Below are positions 22,193 to 22,277 of a DNA stretch of 22,277 nt, piece after piece. Below the pieces are notes generated by a model. That model saw nothing but the letters and a program-made list of their open reading frames with translations, had not been told where the DNA came from and searched no databases. Source of the DNA: UBA9732 sp963649615 (GTDB taxonomy: Bacteria > Spirochaetota > Spirochaetia > Sphaerochaetales > Sphaerochaetaceae); NCBI GenBank assembly GCA_963649615.1, contig CAVJIN010000028.1, positions 1 through 22,277 on the forward strand, read 5' to 3'. Both the position numbers and the translations under genes were made by a program. Each line of letters opens with the position of its first letter. The first letter of the stretch is position 1.

Positions 22193-22215
22193 CCCAGCGG
22201 TGCTGGGCTCTTTTT
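22193..22215. terminator. Rho-independent terminator, probably bidirectional
   Basis: CCCAGC (22193-22198) and GCTGGG (22202-22207) form a tight hairpin with a three-base loop. CTCTTTTT follows on the right and a seven-A run precedes on the left, so it would serve a minus-strand gene entering from the right edge. Confidence 0.8.
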
Positions 22216-22276
22216 AATTTAGAGAGGTTTTTGCAAAACTGCCTTCATGAACCTTGGCTTTGCCTTTCCGGCTAAA
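22214..22276 (-). CDS. possible C-terminal end of a minus-strand gene (truncated by window)
   Basis: On the minus strand the last 20 codons before a TAA at 22214-22216 read as a basic, polar tail ('GKAKVHEGSFAKTSLN' at the end), and the stop abuts the terminator, as expected for a gene end. A second frame is also open and stops at 22219-22221, so the frame is not certain. No product can be named from so little sequence. Confidence 0.3.
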   Translation of the reverse strand, partial: FSRKGKAKVHEGSFAKTSLN

Positions 22277-22277
22277 A

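Overview
This is an AT-rich window from a diderm bacterium, most probably a spirochaete related to Sphaerochaeta or Treponema (inference from gene content; no rRNA is present to confirm it). Pointers are the BMP/PnrA-type binding proteins with a matching ABC transporter, the stripped-down mraZ-to-ftsZ division cluster, and the lack of cell-wall synthesis genes inside that cluster. Every complete gene can be read in the standard code. I saw no tRNA, rRNA, CRISPR array or insertion sequence.

Layout. (1) 3-515: 3' end of a metallo-beta-lactamase-fold (ComEC-like) hydrolase. (2) 603-5480: BMP-family transporter, with a binding protein on its own promoter and terminator, then ATPase and two permeases in overlapping frames ending at a strong terminator. 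(3) 5703-13591: a compact, apparently single transcription unit: mraZ, rsmH, ftsL-like, ftsW-like, ftsQ, ftsA, ftsZ, a Xer recombinase and an exonuclease III-family nuclease. mraZ is preceded by repeated AAGTGG motifs that look like its own operator. (4) 13670-15038: a membrane protein of unknown function and a CYTH-domain protein. (5) 15040-17655, minus strand: a complete BtuF/BtuC/BtuD-like metal-chelate or cobalamin importer. (6) 17712-18161: RNase HI. (7) 18158-19739, minus strand: a TPR lipoprotein and an enlarged uracil phosphoribosyltransferase-like protein. (8) 19913-21917: adenylate kinase, then an orphan BMP-type binding protein with a hairpin-rich leader. (9) 21918-22277: terminators, a short repeat-containing intergenic region, and probably the tail of a minus-strand gene.

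How it works together. Region 3 encodes the septal ring (FtsZ, its membrane anchor FtsA, FtsQ and FtsL scaffolds) and chromosome-dimer resolution (Xer). ftsI, murF, mraY, murD, murG and murC are all missing from it. The FtsW-like protein has lost the conserved SEDS glycosyltransferase motifs, including the catalytic aspartate, which is lysine here. This fits a lineage that divides without the usual FtsW-FtsI peptidoglycan synthase, and it is the most interesting thing in the window. The remaining genes serve nucleoside or vitamin salvage: two BMP-type binding proteins, a UPRT-like protein, adenylate kinase and the chelate importer.
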